Shown: positions 26,364 to 34,748 of the stretch, in pieces
Layout of the letters: each line of letters starts with the position of its first letter
Numbering within the stretch: the first letter of the stretch is position 1
Assembly: GCA_965223695.1 (NCBI GenBank)
Contig: CBDCXJ010000027.1
Location: forward strand, 124,001-188,000
DNA length: 64,000 bases
Direction: 5' to 3'
Source: JAUVPB01 sp965223695
Lineage (GTDB): Bacteria > Actinomycetota > Thermoleophilia > Gaiellales > Gaiellaceae
The notes under the pieces: generated by a model
Database searches by the model: none
What the model was told of the DNA's origin: nothing
Seen by the model: the letters and a program-made list of their open reading frames with translations, nothing else
Made by a program: the position numbers and the translations under genes

Positions 26364-28736
26364 GTGCGGCCATCCGCGCCCTTCCACCTGCGCGCAAAGC
26401 GCGAAGCTCGATCGTGCCGGCCATACCTTGCCGCCGCGCTGCTTGTCGTGGCGGGCGCGTTCGCGTTCCTGACCCTGGCCATCCCCGGCGTCGAGGGCCC
26501 GAACGCCGCGGCGCTCGTCGTCGCGGCCGCGCTGACGCTCGTCTTCGTGGGCCTCATGCGTGCTCGCATCGAGCGGACGCACGCGCGCGAGCGGGCGCGC
26601 TTCGACGAGGCCATGGCCGCGCGTACCGCAGAGCTCGCAGAGCGCGAGACGCAGCTCCGCGCCCTCATGGACAACGTCCCCGGCGCCGTGGCCCAGCTCG
26701 CCGCTGACGAGCCCGGCACGCCGATCATCTTCATGAGCCACCAGATCGAAGAGATCACCGGCCAGGCGCGCGAGGACTTCGTCGGTGCCCCGGCCGAGCG
26801 GCTACTAAGCATCGTCCATCCTGACGATCGCCGCCGCGTTGCCGAAGCCCACGCTCAGGCGATCGAGGACATCACGGCCTTCCAGATCGAGTTCCGCGTC
26901 ATGCGGCCGGACGGCGAGATCCGCTGGGTCAGCGAGCGCGCTCAGGCCACCGTTGACGACGCAGGCGTTGTCCGAACCATCGACGGGGTGCTGGTCGATT
27001 CGACGGAGCGCCACCAGGCGCAGCAGCGCGTCTCCGACGCAGAGGAGCGCTATCGGCGGCTCGTCGAGGAGATCCCGCTCGTCGTGTACCTCTCGGAGGT
27101 TCTGGACGGCGGCGAGCGGTTCCTCTACGTGGGCCCGCAGATCGAGACCGTGACCGGCTACGGCACATGGGAATGGATAGCCCCGAACGGCCTCTGGGCC
27201 CAGGTCATCCACGAGGACGACCGCGCTCGCGTGCTCGAGGCTCGAACCCGGCACCGGGAGCTCGGCGAGAGCTACGCGGAGGAATACCGGATCACGTGCA
27301 AGGACGGCACCACTGCCTGGGTCCAGGACGAGGCCGTCGTCGAGCGCGACGAGCGCGGGCGGATCCTCGCGAGCCGCGGCTACCTCGTCGACGTGACGAC
27401 GCGCAAGCAGCTCGAGGAGCAGCTGTCGCACCAGGCCGTCCACGACGCGCTGACCGGGCTCGCTAATCGCGTGCTGCTGAAGGACCGCGTGATGCACGCG
27501 CTCGAGGTGCGCGAGCGCCATGGCGGCACGGTCGCCCTGCTCTACATCGACATGGACGACTTCAAGACTGTCAACGACAGCCTCGGGCACCAGGTCGGAG
27601 ACGCCCTGCTCGTCGAGGCAGCGCAGCGCCTGCGCGACGTGCTTCGTCCCGGCGACACGCCGGCGCGCCTCGGCGGCGACGAGTTCGCGGTCCTGCTCGA
27701 GGACTGCAGCGGCGTCGCTGACGCGAACGCCGTTGCCAAGCGCATCGCCGATGCGTTCGCCCGGCCCTTTGCGCTCGAAGGTCGCCAGGTCGTGGTCGCA
27801 GCCAGCGTCGGGATCGCCGTCGAGGACGGACGCGGCGCAACCGCCGACGAGCTCCTGCGTGACGCCGACGTGGCCATGTACCGGGCGAAGAGCGCCGGCA
27901 AGGGACGCGCCGAGACCTACCAGCCGTCGATGCGCGCCGAGGCCGTGCTCCGCTTCGAGCGCACCTCAGAGCTGCGTCGCGCCTGCGAGCAGGGCGAGTT
28001 CAGCCTGCGCTACCAGCCGATCGTCGAGCTGCACACCGGTGAGGCCATCGGACTCGAGGCGCTGGTTCGCTGGGAGCACCCACGCTGGCGCGAGATGTCG
28101 CCGGGCGACTTCATCCCGCTGGCAGAGGAAACCGGCCTGATCGTCCCGCTCGGTGAGTGGGTGCTCGAGAGCGTCTGCAACGCGTCGAAGGCATGGACGG
28201 TCGGCAGCGATCGCTGCCACGCCAGCTGGCTGAGCGCCAACGTCTCGCTCCGCGAGCTGCAGGAGACCGAGTACACGGCGCGCGTCGCCGAGATCGTCGA
28301 GCGAAGCGGCGTCGACCCGAGCACGATCCTGCTCGAGGTCACCGAGAGCGCGGTCATGACCAACGTCGAGGGGATCGCCGAGAAGCTGACCGAATTGCGC
28401 TCGATGGGCCTGCGCGTCGCCGTCGATGACTTCGGCACGGGCTACTCGTCGCTCGAATACCTCGGCCGCCTTCCGATCGACATGGTCAAGGTCGCGAGCC
28501 CGTTCATCGAGGGCCTCGGCCGTCGCGAGAGCGACGACGAGCTCGCGCGCGCGATCCTCCATCTCGGCGACGTCGTCGGAATCGAGACGGTCGCCGAGGG
28601 CGTCCAGACGGCCGAGCAGCGCGACGGGCTGATCGAGATCGGCTGCAGACTGGGGCAGGGCTACTTCTTCGCCGAGCCGCTGGTCGAGGCCGACGCGCTG
28701 CGCATGCTGGGTGTGCGGCGGCTTCGCGCCGCGTAG
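26364..28736 (+). CDS. PAS-PAS-GGDEF-EAL cyclic-di-GMP signalling protein
   Basis: 790 residues from a GTG start. Two membrane helices (about 21-38 and 46-64) are followed by a short coiled coil and two PAS/PAC units (about 90-215 and 228-350, each ending in a V(D/S)xTxR-type PAC tail). Next come a GGDEF domain with an intact RLGGDEF motif (435-441) and an EAL domain with GLEALVRW (about 562-569), the Asn of LSANVS, LEVTES, DDFGTGYSS and ETVAEGVQ. Both diguanylate cyclase and phosphodiesterase residues look complete, although the common KID triplet is KVA. It is likely a membrane-attached sensor that makes and/or degrades c-di-GMP. It stands alone, just downstream of the divergent tRNA-Glu. 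Confidence 0.9.
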   Translation: MRPSAPFHLRAKREARSCRPYLAAALLVVAGAFAFLTLAIPGVEGPNAAALVVAAALTLVFVGLMRARIERTHARERARFDEAMAARTAELAERETQLRALMDNVPGAVAQLAADEPGTPIIFMSHQIEEITGQAREDFVGAPAERLLSIVHPDDRRRVAEAHAQAIEDITAFQIEFRVMRPDGEIRWVSERAQATVDDAGVVRTIDGVLVDSTERHQAQQRVSDAEERYRRLVEEIPLVVYLSEVLDGGERFLYVGPQIETVTGYGTWEWIAPNGLWAQVIHEDDRARVLEARTRHRELGESYAEEYRITCKDGTTAWVQDEAVVERDERGRILASRGYLVDVTTRKQLEEQLSHQAVHDALTGLANRVLLKDRVMHALEVRERHGGTVALLYIDMDDFKTVNDSLGHQVGDALLVEAAQRLRDVLRPGDTPARLGGDEFAVLLEDCSGVADANAVAKRIADAFARPFALEGRQVVVAASVGIAVEDGRGATADELLRDADVAMYRAKSAGKGRAETYQPSMRAEAVLRFERTSELRRACEQGEFSLRYQPIVELHTGEAIGLEALVRWEHPRWREMSPGDFIPLAEETGLIVPLGEWVLESVCNASKAWTVGSDRCHASWLSANVSLRELQETEYTARVAEIVERSGVDPSTILLEVTESAVMTNVEGIAEKLTELRSMGLRVAVDDFGTGYSSLEYLGRLPIDMVKVASPFIEGLGRRESDDELARAILHLGDVVGIETVAEGVQTAEQRDGLIEIGCRLGQGYFFAEPLVEADALRMLGVRRLRAA

Positions 28737-28825
28737 GTCTCCTCCCCACGCCCGGCGCCGACGACTCGTCACGCACGGCCACGCCCGAAGCGTCAGAATC
28801 GCCGCGTGATCGAAGGCGGTTCCAC

Positions 28826-29671
28826 GTGAGCTCCGAGTACGGCTCCTGCCGCCTCTCGATCGATGGCGCAGTCGCGACGATAGAGATCGTGCCGCCGATG
28901 GAAGTCGAGGGCGGCGCCGACCTGCACTGGGAGCTGGGCGGCGTGCTCGACCGTCTGCGCTCTGACACGTCGGTGCGTGTGGTCGTGCTCACCGGCACGC
29001 GTGACGAGTTCTATGTCCTTCCGGGGAAGGAGATCTTCGAGAACCCGGCCTCCTGGGCGAAGCGCGCCAACCCGGACGGCGCCTGGACGACGTTCATGGG
29101 AATCGTGCGCGTCCACCAGCTGATGGCCGAGATCGAGAAGCCGATCGTGGCCCGGGTGAACGGCCACGCGACGGCATTCGGATGCTCGCTCGTGCTGGCC
29201 AGCGACCTGATCGTGGCGGCCGAGGACGCCGAGCTGGTCGACATCCACCTCGGGATGGGCGAGATCGAGGGCCACCCGGGCCCGGGCTTTGGTCTCGTCA
29301 CCGGCGACGGGGGAAGCTCACTGGCGCCGCTCTACATGAGCCCGGCGAAGGCGAAGGAGTTCCTGATGCTCTCGAAGCCGCTGAGCGGCCGGGAGTTAGC
29401 CGACGCCAGCGTGATCAACAAGGCGGTGCCGCGCGAAGAGCTCGACGCGACTGTCGACGACATGGTCGCGGCTCTGCTCCGCCGGTCGGCCTTCGCTCTG
29501 GCCTGGACGAAGCGAAGCGCCAACCGCCGCGTCGCCGAGGCGCTCAACATGTCGATCGACGCGAGCGTCGCCTATGAGATGGTCAACTTCCTCCAGCTCA
29601 CGCGACTGGGTCACGACCCGATGTCGCTGGAGTCGGAGCCGCACGCAGACACCGACAAGAAGGACGGTTGA
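28826..29671 (+). CDS. Enoyl-CoA hydratase/isomerase (crotonase family)
   Basis: 281 residues from a GTG. The oxyanion-hole segments are VNGHATAFGCSLVLASDL and the GDGGSSLAPLYM region, as in crotonases. The usual catalytic Glu positions are not clearly matched, so it may be a decarboxylase, hydrolase or lyase within the superfamily. The C-terminal helix (YEMVNFLQLTRLGHDPMS) is a trimerisation feature. The following GlcG-like gene starts 2 bases after the stop, indicating co-translation. Confidence 0.8.
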   Translation: MSSEYGSCRLSIDGAVATIEIVPPMEVEGGADLHWELGGVLDRLRSDTSVRVVVLTGTRDEFYVLPGKEIFENPASWAKRANPDGAWTTFMGIVRVHQLMAEIEKPIVARVNGHATAFGCSLVLASDLIVAAEDAELVDIHLGMGEIEGHPGPGFGLVTGDGGSSLAPLYMSPAKAKEFLMLSKPLSGRELADASVINKAVPREELDATVDDMVAALLRRSAFALAWTKRSANRRVAEALNMSIDASVAYEMVNFLQLTRLGHDPMSLESEPHADTDKKDG

Positions 29672-29673
29672 CG

Positions 29674-30069
29674 ATGGCGCTGACGCTGCAAAGAGCACGA
29701 GAGATGGGCCGGGCCGCACTTGCCAAGGCCGAGGAGATGGAGATCGCGATCGCAGTCTGTGTTGTTGACAAGGGCGGCAACGTCGTTCTGAAGGCGCGGA
29801 TGGACGGCGCCGGCTACCTGCCCGGCCAGTTCGCCGAGGACAAGGCGTGGACGGCCGCCGGGCTCGGCTTCGCGACGGCCGACCTCGCGCCACTCGTGCA
29901 ACCGGGCGCGATGGCGTACGGGATCACGAACCCGCGGGTCGTCACCTTCGGCGGTGGGATTCCGTTGCGCGAGGACGACGCCGTCGTCGGTGGAATCGGC
30001 GTCAGTGGCGGCACCGTCGACGACGACATCGCCGTCGCCGAGGCCGCGCTCGCCGTCTGGGATAGCTAG
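29674..30069 (+). CDS. GlcG/HbpS-like heme-binding family protein
   Basis: About 131 residues from the ATG at 29674 (a TTG at 29668 overlaps the previous stop). The pattern ALTLQRAREMGRAALAKAEE, AVCVVDKGGNVVLKARMDGA, and ITNPRVVTFGGGIPLRED with VGGIGVSGGTVDDDIAVAEAAL is diagnostic of the GlcG/HbpS fold. Members bind heme, or accompany glycolate and small-molecule catabolism. Coupling to an enoyl-CoA hydratase-like gene suggests a role in a degradation pathway. Confidence 0.85.
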   Translation: MALTLQRAREMGRAALAKAEEMEIAIAVCVVDKGGNVVLKARMDGAGYLPGQFAEDKAWTAAGLGFATADLAPLVQPGAMAYGITNPRVVTFGGGIPLREDDAVVGGIGVSGGTVDDDIAVAEAALAVWDS

Positions 30070-30072
30070 TCG

Positions 30073-30089
30073 GCGAGGCCGCGCCTCGC
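30073..30089. terminator. Stem-loop after GlcG-like gene
   Basis: GCGAGGC (30073-30079) pairs with GCCTCGC (30083-30089) around CGC, three bases after the stop. No T-run follows, so it would be an atypical terminator of the kind often seen in high-GC actinobacteria. Confidence 0.4.
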
Positions 30090-30107
30090 GGCTACCCTTA
30101 GCCGAGC

Positions 30108-30180
30108 GGGCGGTTAGCTCAGTTGGGAGAGCACCTGCCTTACAAGCAGGGGGTCACTGGTTCGAGCCCGGTACCGCCCA
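30108..30180 (+). tRNA. tRNA-Val (anticodon UAC)
   Basis: Acceptor stem GGGCGGT/ACCGCCC, D arm TAGCTCAGTTGGGAGAGCA, anticodon arm CCTGC-CTTACAA-GCAGG giving anticodon TAC, T arm CTGG-TTCGAGC-CCGG and discriminator A. CCA is not encoded. The DNA immediately downstream is full of decayed and mobile sequences, making this tRNA a plausible former integration site. Confidence 0.95.
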
Positions 30181-30223
30181 CTCGCGAGAAGTCAGTGTTA
30201 ATGGGCTGATTCGCATCTGAGGC

Positions 30224-30915
30224 TTGTCCGATAAGGCAACGGAGCTCCCGTTTTGCGAGCATTTTGCGAGCGCGAGCCTCGGCACCGGACCGACCGCCCA
30301 CATCGAGATCTGGATCCTCGACGGGGCCGGGATCGCCGCCGCAACCAACAGCACGTTCGCCGTCGCCTGGGACTCCGCACCGAGCTTGCCCATGTACTCA
30401 CGCGCGTTCTTTGCTGGCGTCGACCAGACGACCCCGACGGGTGACGAGAGAGTCGAGTCTTCGAGCGCCGCGACGCCCAACCCGATCGTCACCAAGGCGG
30501 TCGCGACGAGCTCAGGAGACGACATGGTCGTGGTCGGCGCCGTCGCCGGCAACGACGGCGCGTACGCACCCCAGAACAGCTTCACGCTCGGCAACAACCA
30601 GACCGCCAGCACCACCGTGACCGATGGGTAGCGCGTACAAGCGTGCCATTGACACACTCGGGCCCGAAACCGCCAGGTGATCGCGGGCGCGGTCCTCAAC
30701 CGAAGGCGGGCCGTCTTTGTCAACAGCTGGACGACCGGCCTGAGCCACGCCTCGGGCACCGGCAGCGATCGGATGCTCGTCCTGGTGGCAGCCATGGAGA
30801 ATGGCAAGGATCCGGGCGTACCACCCGAGGGCGACCGCGACCTGACCGCGGTCACCTGAGGCGGGCAGGCAATGACCCAGGCGACCGAGGCGAGCATATG
30901 CACCGGCGGTTCGCC
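30224..30915 (+). pseudogene. Decayed gene for a secreted beta-rich repeat protein
   Basis: Fragments of one protein family lie in at least three frames. IEIWILDGAGIAAATNSTFA to NQTASTTVTDG lies at 30284-30630, SAYKRAIDTLGPETAR follows in another frame, and FVNSWTTGLSHASGTGSDRM with LVLVAAMENGK at about 30713-30806 begins the next repeat. The SHASGTGSDRMLVL pattern is typical of secreted multi-repeat proteins of actinobacteria. No start or signal sequence remains and stops interrupt the joins. The right edge is cut at 30915 by a truncated IS3 copy, so it is a relic between tRNA-Val and the insertion-sequence pile. Confidence 0.6.
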
Positions 30916-31561
30916 CGACGTGGTTCTCGGCGAGGCGTTCGGTGTAGCGGATCGAGAGGTACTGGACGCCCTGGTCGCTGTGGTGGACGAGCCCGTCGAT
31001 GTCCCGGTTATGTCGCTGGCGTTCCCAGATTGCGTGTTCCAAGGCGTTAAGGGCGAGGTCGCTCTTCAACGAGCGGGAGGCGTTCCAGCCGACAATCCGG
31101 CGGCTGTAGGCGTCGGTGACGAAAGCGACGTACGCGAAGCCTGACCAGGTCCTGACGTAGGTGAGATCGGCGACCCAGAGCCGATTCGGCCCGGGCGCAG
31201 TGAAGTCACGATCGACGAGGTCAGCCGGGCGACGCGACACCTGATCAGCGCGTGTTGTGCGCTGCGGGCGACCACGGATAGCCCCTTGCAGTCCGAGCTG
31301 GCGCATCAACCGCTCGATCGTGCAACGCGCAACACGGGTGCCTTCACGGTTGAGCTGCGCCCAGATCTTGCGGGCCCCGTACACGCCGAAGTTGTTCTCG
31401 TGTACGCGGGCGATCATCGGCTTGAGCTGCTCGTCACGCCCAGCGCGGACAGACGGTCCCCTAGCCTTCGCCGAGTAATAGGTGGACGGGGCGATCTCCA
31501 ACACGCGGCAGATCGGCTCGACCCCGAACCGCTCCCTTCGGGCCTCGACGAAAGCGATCAT
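30916..31561 (-). pseudogene. IS3 OrfB transposase (copy 1), C-terminally truncated
   Basis: The start MIAFVEARRERFGVEPICRV to RYTERLAENHV is identical to the intact copy apart from one Ile/Leu change (RDIDGLVHHSD). The rve core retains its first two catalytic Asp regions (WVADLTYV, VHHSDQGVQY). The third acid, present in the intact copy within SYDNALAESVIGLYK, is lost; the frame then runs into unrelated DNA. It is therefore inactive. Confidence 0.85.
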
Positions 31562-31890
31562 CTCTTCTGGCCGTCGAGCTCGGCCGCGAAGAAACTCGAA
31601 GCAGCCTTCAAGATCTCATTCGCCCGACGAAGCTCGCGATTCTCCCGCTCGAGCTCCCGTAGCCGCTCACGCTCATCGCTCGAAAGGCCAGGCCGCTTGC
31701 CGTAATCGATCTCGTGACGACGCACCCACTTCCTAACCGTTTCCGCCGTCGGCCCCGTCTTCTCAGCGACCCGACAGATCGCCTCCCACTGAGACCCCGA
31801 CTCCGACTCGGCCTCCAACACCATCCTCACCGTGCGATCGCGAAACTCCCGCGGATACCGCCCCGGCCTTCTCTGCTCTCCTGCTGTCAT
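31558..31890 (-). CDS. IS3 OrfA (copy 1)
   Basis: About 110 residues from the ATG whose GGGAGG ribosome site lies upstream (MTAGEQRRPGRYPREFRDRTV). It contains the helix-turn-helix (WEAICRVAEKTGPTAETVRKWVRRHE) and a C-terminal leucine zipper (ERERLRELERENRELRRANEILK), as expected for IS3 OrfA. Its stop overlaps the OrfB start (ATGA), the usual site for programmed frameshifting to OrfAB. It is identical to copy 2. Confidence 0.85.
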   Translation of the reverse strand: MTAGEQRRPGRYPREFRDRTVRMVLEAESESGSQWEAICRVAEKTGPTAETVRKWVRRHEIDYGKRPGLSSDERERLRELERENRELRRANEILKAASSFFAAELDGQKR

Positions 31891-31940
31891 GGCCCCATCC
31901 TCCCAAGGATCGGAGCCCACGCACTACCCGGGGCGATTCA

Positions 31941-32740
31941 GTTTGGTAGCCGATCCCGGAGTGGGGTCGGTGCTGGTAGCTGTTGACGTAGCTGGTGATG
32001 TCCTGTCTGGCGTGGTCGAGGGTTTCCCATTCGGCGCGCCAGGCGAGCCGTTTCTTGAACTGGCCAAACCAGGACTCGATGAAGGCCTGGGACTCGGGGT
32101 CGCGGTAGCCGCCGCGTCGGTGCGCGATCCCACGGTCGGTGAGATGGCGGCGGAAGCCTCTGCTGGTGAATTGCGGGCCGTTGTCGGTGCCGAGCGTGAG
32201 CTGGCCGGGCTCGATATGGCGCACGGCGAGCGCGTGCTCGAGACAGTCGATCGCCTCCTTGGTTCGAGCTCTGAGGTCGAGTGTCCAGGCGGTGATCTCG
32301 CGCGTTAGGCAGTCGATGATTGCGTGCATGTACGCCCAGCCGTGCTGGGCGACCCAGAGCTTCGTCATGTCCATGTGCCAGAGCTCGTCAGGCCGGGTGA
32401 CCTGGAAGAAACCAGGACGCGCTCGCCTACCCGTGTGGCGGGTCGGCTGCAACAGCTTGTGCTCGCGCATGATCCGCTGCACCCGCTTGCGATTCACCGG
32501 CTCACCCAGCTCCCGCGTCGCGAGCGCTGCCACCATCCGCGTCCCGTCGGTCGGGTTGGCCTTGGCGACCTCGACGATTGCCGCATCCGTGTTTGAGACC
32601 CTGCCCGGGCCTGCTTGGCGTGGTCGGCGCCGGGGAACGCGGTAGATCGCCTGGCGTGAGATGCCTGCCACTCGCGCGACCACCGAAGGCCGGCGTCCCT
32701 GAGCGAGCTCGGCACGGGCTCTGGACACGCGGACGCTCAC
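31941..32740 (-). pseudogene. IS3-type OrfB transposase, C-terminus disrupted by IS3 copy 1
   Basis: Begins MSVRVSRARAELAQGRRPSV with the IS3 HTH_21 helices (ISRQAIYRVPRR). The DDE core is complete: LWHMDMTKLWVA, TLGTDNGPQFTS and ESQAFIESWFGQFKKRL. The C-terminal signature VNSYQHRPHSGIGYQT is present but the next residues come from the inserted element. It may still make a near full-length protein fused to IS-derived residues, although OrfA carries a stop. Confidence 0.8.
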
Positions 32741-32778
32741 GTCCAGTCCCGCAACAGTTCCCCCGCTACCTCAAGCCC

Positions 32779-33054
32779 CTACGTCTTCTTCCCCAACGCA
32801 CGCTCGAGCCGCGCCATCCGCTTCCTGGCGTCCTTCAGCTCCTGCTCACGCGGATCCCTGGCGCGCTCCCTCGCGGAGCGCAACGCCTCGGTGCCGCCCT
32901 CCAACAGACGGTCACGCCACCCCTAGTACAGCGTCTCGGCGATCTCGTGCTCGCGACAGACGTCGCGCACGCTCCGGTCGCCGCGCAGACCGGCGAGCAC
33001 GATCTCCGCCTTCCGCTCAGGCAACCACTTCCGACGATCCCGTTTCTCGCTCAC
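32779..33054 (-). pseudogene. IS3-type OrfA with in-frame TAG
   Basis: From the GTG at 33054 the protein reads SEKRDRRKWLPERKAEIVLA and DVCREHEIAETLY, then a TAG (32923-32925), then GWRDRLLEGGTEALRSARER and a C-terminal coiled coil ending LERALGKKT. The reading frame is otherwise intact on both sides of the stop, and TAC to TAG is a one-base change. It is thus a nonsense-inactivated helix-turn-helix subunit of the neighbouring OrfB's element. Confidence 0.75.
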
Positions 33055-33139
33055 AAGACCAACTCCTCAATCTCATGAACAACCATCCCCCAAGCCCACC
33101 AGCTCAGGCAACCGTCAACGCACCACCAGGGTCCAGGTC

Positions 33140-33342
33140 ACACGCCCTCGCCTGCAAAGCACTCCGGATCAAACACCTACGCACCCGCCCCTACCGCCCA
33201 CGCACCAACGGCAAAGCAGAACGCTTCATCCGCACCATGCTCGCAGGCTGGGCCTACGCCGCCATCTACGCCAACTCACACCAACGCCAACACGCCCTCC
33301 CCGGCTGGCTCTACTTCTACAATCACGAACGACCACACCGCT
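33140..33342 (+). pseudogene. IS481-family transposase fragment, left part (split by IS3 copy 2)
   Basis: SHALACKALRIKHLRTRPYR, then PRTNGKAERFIRTMLAGWAY and FYNHERPHR, are the C-terminal third of an IS481 transposase, including the catalytic Glu in NGKAERF. The N-terminal two thirds are missing. The fragment stops at 33342 because of an IS3 insertion and continues at 34656. Confidence 0.8.
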
Positions 33343-33358
33343 TGAATCGCCCCGGGTT

Positions 33359-34276
33359 TTACGCAGGCTGTTTAGTTTGAGTCTCAGCCTTTGTTGTTGA
33401 GGGTTGTTGAGCGTAGTAGCTGGTCTCCTGTTCGGCGGGCGGGACGTGTCCGAGTTCGCCATGGAGGCGGCGGTGGTTGTACCAGTCGACCCATTCGAGG
33501 GTGGCGAGCTCGAGGTCGTCGAGGCCTTTCCAGGGGCCGCGATTTCTGACGAGTTCGGTCTTGTAGAGGCCGATCACTGATTCGGCGAGGGCGTTGTCGT
33601 AGCTGTCGCCCCTGGAGCCGACCGAGCCGACGACGTGGTTCTCGGCGAGGCGTTCGGTGTAGCGGATCGAGAGGTACTGGACGCCCTGGTCGCTGTGGTG
33701 GACGAGCCCGTCGAGGTCCCGGTTATGTCGCTGGCGTTCCCAGATTGCGTGTTCCAAGGCGTTAAGGGCGAGGTCGCTCTTCAACGAGCGGGAGGCGTTC
33801 CAGCCGACAATCCGGCGGCTGTAGGCGTCGGTGACGAAAGCGACGTACGCGAAGCCTGACCAGGTCCTGACGTAGGTGAGATCGGCGACCCAGAGCCGAT
33901 TCGGCCCGGGCGCAGTGAAGTCACGATCGACGAGGTCAGCCGGGCGACGCGACACCTGATCAGCGCGTGTTGTGCGCTGCGGGCGACCACGGATAGCCCC
34001 TTGCAGTCCGAGCTGGCGCATCAACCGCTCGATCGTGCAACGCGCAACACGGGTGCCTTCACGGTTGAGCTGCGCCCAGATCTTGCGGGCCCCGTACACG
34101 CCGAAGTTGTTCTCGTGTACGCGGGCGATCATCGGCTTGAGCTGCTCGTCACGCCCAGCGCGGACAGACGGTCCCCTAGCCTTCGCCGAGTAATAGGTGG
34201 ACGGGGCGATCTCCAACACGCGGCAGATCGGCTCGACCCCGAACCGCTCCCTTCGGGCCTCGACGAAAGCGATCAT
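33359..34276 (-). CDS. IS3 OrfB transposase (copy 2, intact)
   Basis: 305 residues: HTH_21 region (ICRVLEIAPSTYYSAKARG), rve core with WVADLTYVRTW, VHHSDQGVQYLS and SYDNALAESVIGLYK for the D, D and E residues, and the terminal WYNHRRLHGELGHVPPAE signature. The start overlaps OrfA's stop in ATGA, allowing either translational coupling or minus-one frameshifting. Confidence 0.92.
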   Translation of the reverse strand: MIAFVEARRERFGVEPICRVLEIAPSTYYSAKARGPSVRAGRDEQLKPMIARVHENNFGVYGARKIWAQLNREGTRVARCTIERLMRQLGLQGAIRGRPQRTTRADQVSRRPADLVDRDFTAPGPNRLWVADLTYVRTWSGFAYVAFVTDAYSRRIVGWNASRSLKSDLALNALEHAIWERQRHNRDLDGLVHHSDQGVQYLSIRYTERLAENHVVGSVGSRGDSYDNALAESVIGLYKTELVRNRGPWKGLDDLELATLEWVDWYNHRRLHGELGHVPPAEQETSYYAQQPSTTKAETQTKQPA

Positions 34277-34605
34277 CTCTTCTGGCCGTCGAGCTCGGCC
34301 GCGAAGAAACTCGAAGCAGCCTTCAAGATCTCATTCGCCCGACGAAGCTCGCGATTCTCCCGCTCGAGCTCCCGTAGCCGCTCACGCTCATCGCTCGAAA
34401 GGCCAGGCCGCTTGCCGTAATCGATCTCGTGACGACGCACCCACTTCCTAACCGTTTCCGCCGTCGGCCCCGTCTTCTCAGCGACCCGACAGATCGCCTC
34501 CCACTGAGACCCCGACTCCGACTCGGCCTCCAACACCATCCTCACCGTGCGATCGCGAAACTCCCGCGGATACCGCCCCGGCCTTCTCTGCTCTCCTGCT
34601 GTCAT
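34273..34605 (-). CDS. IS3 OrfA (copy 2)
   Basis: About 110 residues starting MTAGEQRRPGRYPREF, with GGGAGG upstream of the ATG at 34605 (an earlier in-frame ATG at 34635 is less likely). Helix-turn-helix plus leucine zipper as in copy 1. It binds the terminal repeats and directs OrfAB. Confidence 0.88.
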   Translation of the reverse strand: MTAGEQRRPGRYPREFRDRTVRMVLEAESESGSQWEAICRVAEKTGPTAETVRKWVRRHEIDYGKRPGLSSDERERLRELERENRELRRANEILKAASSFFAAELDGQKR

Positions 34606-34655
34606 GGCCCCATCCTCCCAAGGATCGGAGCCCACGCACTACCCGGGGCGATTCA

Positions 34656-34720
34656 GCTCCCTCAATCGCCAACCACCGATACAACGGCTGCAGACGCTCA
34701 GACAGATGGAGTTGGAGTAG
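34656..34720 (+). pseudogene. IS481-family transposase fragment, right part
   Basis: Reads SLNRQPPIQRLQTLRQMELE and a TAG at 34718-34720 once IS3 copy 2 is removed, continuing NHERPHR from 33342. This matches the usual IS481 ending (H..LG.(K/Q)PP..RL). Its last bases overlap the terminal repeat of the next IS3-type element. Confidence 0.75.
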
Positions 34721-34748
34721 TTGACCCGTTTTGGTTGACATCTGGGGT

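Larger units (their letters stand above)
30916..31940 (-). mobile_element. IS3-family element, copy 1 (truncated)
   Basis: It matches the intact copy at 33631-34655 with a constant offset of 2,715 bases and only one difference that I noticed (T31000 versus G33715). The end at 31940 has the terminal CCCGGGGCGATTCA. The other end is missing: about 288 bases, including the left terminal repeat and the last part of OrfB, are lost at 30916, where the sequence switches abruptly to the decayed secreted-protein gene. It is inserted in the 3' end of another IS3-type element. Confidence 0.9.
31941..33054 (-). mobile_element. Second IS3-type element, interrupted at its OrfB end
   Basis: This holds an OrfA with an internal stop and an OrfB whose last few residues are replaced by the invading IS3 copy 1. 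Order and orientation (OrfA at 33054-32779, OrfB at 32740-31941) are those of an IS3-family element. The terminal repeats could not be identified, because the left end abuts an IS481 fragment and the right end is occupied by copy 1. Confidence 0.7.
33343..34655 (-). mobile_element. IS3-family element, copy 2 (complete)
   Basis: 1,313 bp bounded by TGAATCGCCCCGGGT (33343) and its reverse complement ending at 34655. The host sequence on both sides shows GCT (33340-33342 and 34656-34658), a 3-bp target duplication typical of IS3. Removal of the element plus one GCT restores the IS481 reading frame exactly across the junction. Both transposase frames are intact, so it is potentially active. Confidence 0.92.

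Noticed and set aside
30108..30180. A direct repeat of the tRNA-Val 3' end marking attR
   Set aside because: I looked for GGTACCGCCCA downstream and found only an unrelated CTACCGCCCACG in an IS481 fragment; no convincing attR.
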